Origin: CALAZP01 sp964410725
GTDB taxonomy: Bacteria; Bacteroidota; Bacteroidia; Chitinophagales; Saprospiraceae
Length of the DNA stretch: 6,919 nucleotides
Reading direction: 5' to 3'
Assembly (NCBI GenBank): GCA_964410725.1
Contig: CAYPID010000071.1
Coordinates: 1 to 6,919, forward strand
The notes under the pieces were generated by a model. The model made no database searches. It worked only from the letters and a program-made list of their open reading frames with translations, and was not told where the DNA came from. This document shows, piece by piece, positions 5,860 to 6,919 of the stretch. The position numbers were made by a program, and so were the translations under genes. Each line of letters starts with the position of its first letter. The first letter of the stretch is position 1.

Positions 5860-5893
5860 ATAATAGTATCTTTATTTAATAAAATTTAACGCT
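5860..5893. promoter_or_regulatory. 34-bp divergent promoter region
   Basis: The start codons of the flavin reductase (minus) and the lipoprotein hydrolase (plus) are only 34 bp apart in very AT-rich DNA. Near matches to the -7 consensus are TATCTTTA (5867-5874, plus strand) and TAAATTTT (5888-5881, minus strand), each one base off; I see no convincing -33 for either. Both promoters must extend into the opposite gene, so the two genes may compete for polymerase. Confidence 0.3.
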
Positions 5894-6919
5894 ATGATTC
5901 GTTACTTGTTCTTCCTAATCCTACTTCCTTTGCTAACTGCTTGTGGTTGGAATGAAGAGACCGTAAGCTTTTCAAAAGTTTATCCCGATGGAAAATCAGA
6001 GGTAGACCTGATTATAGATAGTAGTTTTACTATTGATCAAATCAATCTTGGCAGTGAAAATGGACAAGACTTAATCGCTACTTTATTGTCATATCCGCTT
6101 CAAGATTCAAGTTCTTCTAAAGCTGTCCTATATATTCACGGTTTTGGAGATTATTTTTTTCAACTTCATTTGGCCTCCTTCTACCATCGATTGGGATTCA
6201 ATTTTTATGCACTAGATTTGAGGAGGTCAGGTCGTTCTCTTAAAAATAATATGCGCAACAATTATACCGCTGACCTCACTGAATATTTTCAAGAAATTGA
6301 TAGTGCTGTTGCACGAATCAAACTTAATAATAAGCACTTGGTAATCAATGCCCATTCTCAAGGGGGATTAATCGCATCCTTATATGCCAATGAAAAGGGA
6401 GTGGAGGATGTGGTGGACGCCTATGTTCTCAATAGTCCTTTTTTTGATTTGAAAACTAATTTTATACTCTCAATTGCAGAGTTATACTATAATGTAATTG
6501 GAAAATTTAACCCAACACACCCACTACCTATAGGACCCGAAGGACTTTATACCAAAAGTTTGCATAAAGATTATTACGGCGAATGGGAGTTCAATACTAC
6601 TTGGAAACCCATAGAAGGGGTTCCGCTATATGCTGGTTGGGTTAGAGCAGTAAGAAAGGGACATCAGTTGGTAGAAAATGGACTTCAAATAGAAAAACCA
6701 ATTTTGGTATTGCACAGCGATCGAACTATTCAAACAGCGACATTTGAACCAGAAGTATTGGAATCCGAAATTGTTTTAGAAGTTAATGACATCAAAAGGG
6801 GCGCTACCAAATTAGGGAGTCAAGTGACTATTGTTGAAATACCAGGTGCCATACACGACGTTGTATTGTCCAAAGAAAGCGTTAGAAATCAAGCCTTCAG
6901 TGAGATTGAAAATTGGTTA
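5894..6919 (+). CDS. Lipoprotein alpha/beta-hydrolase, serine esterase/S33-like (3' end cut by window)
   Basis: The frame is open from the ATG at 5894 through 342 codons to the window edge. The N-terminus MIRYLFFLILLPLLTACGW is a lipoprotein signal with lipobox LTAC (lipidated Cys17), so the protein is probably anchored to an envelope membrane. The body is an alpha/beta-hydrolase: oxyanion-hole HGFGD (82-86), DLRRSGRS (108-115), nucleophile elbow NAHSQGG with Ser155, a probable acid Asp276 in VLHSDRTIQ, and His321 in PGAIHDVVLS. The triad is complete. The elbow reads A-H-S-Q-G where G-x-S-x-G is usual, as in some Bacillus lipases. The final EIENWL resembles the last helix of the fold, so little is missing. 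It most resembles the serine aminopeptidase S33/monoacylglycerol lipase-like group; the substrate is unknown. Confidence 0.88.
   Translation, partial: MIRYLFFLILLPLLTACGWNEETVSFSKVYPDGKSEVDLIIDSSFTIDQINLGSENGQDLIATLLSYPLQDSSSSKAVLYIHGFGDYFFQLHLASFYHRLGFNFYALDLRRSGRSLKNNMRNNYTADLTEYFQEIDSAVARIKLNNKHLVINAHSQGGLIASLYANEKGVEDVVDAYVLNSPFFDLKTNFILSIAELYYNVIGKFNPTHPLPIGPEGLYTKSLHKDYYGEWEFNTTWKPIEGVPLYAGWVRAVRKGHQLVENGLQIEKPILVLHSDRTIQTATFEPEVLESEIVLEVNDIKRGATKLGSQVTIVEIPGAIHDVVLSKESVRNQAFSEIENWL

Overview
The window looks like an ordinary chromosomal segment from a member of the Bacteroidota. This rests on the AT-rich intergenic DNA, the lack of clear Shine-Dalgarno sequences, several matches to the Bacteroidota promoter pattern (TTTG, about 20 nt, TAnnTTTG), and proteins of the kind seen in that phylum (a bacterial-type AsnRS, a DCC-family protein, a small lipoprotein hydrolase). 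I cannot name the genus.

Layout. Positions 1-96 hold the open 3' end of a plus-strand reading frame that I do not recognise. Next comes a compact plus-strand operon (181-791): a three-helix small membrane protein and, 2 nt after its stop, a 70-residue XRE-type DNA-binding protein. Its upstream region has a good Bacteroidota promoter lying inside a duplicated element and overlapped by a 10-bp palindrome, which suggests autoregulation. A 151-bp convergent spacer (792-942), rich in inverted repeats, separates this operon from a long minus-strand cluster.

The minus-strand cluster reads leftward from 5859: a flavin reductase-like FMN protein, a 141-bp gap with a strong hairpin, then radA (DNA repair and recombination ATPase, apparently starting at TTG), a DCC-family thiol oxidoreductase-like protein overlapping radA by 26 nt, a twin-arginine-exported metallo-beta-lactamase-fold hydrolase 9 nt later, and asnS (asparaginyl-tRNA synthetase) 32 nt after that, probably with an extra promoter of its own. 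The spacing argues for co-transcription of radA, the DCC gene and the hydrolase, but their functions do not form one obvious pathway. Diverging from the flavin reductase across only 34 bp is a lipoprotein alpha/beta-hydrolase that runs off the right edge, apparently close to its natural end.

I see no mobile element, CRISPR array, tRNA, rRNA or defence system. The most interesting part is the XRE plus membrane-protein pair with its repeat-built promoter/operator; the rest is largely housekeeping.
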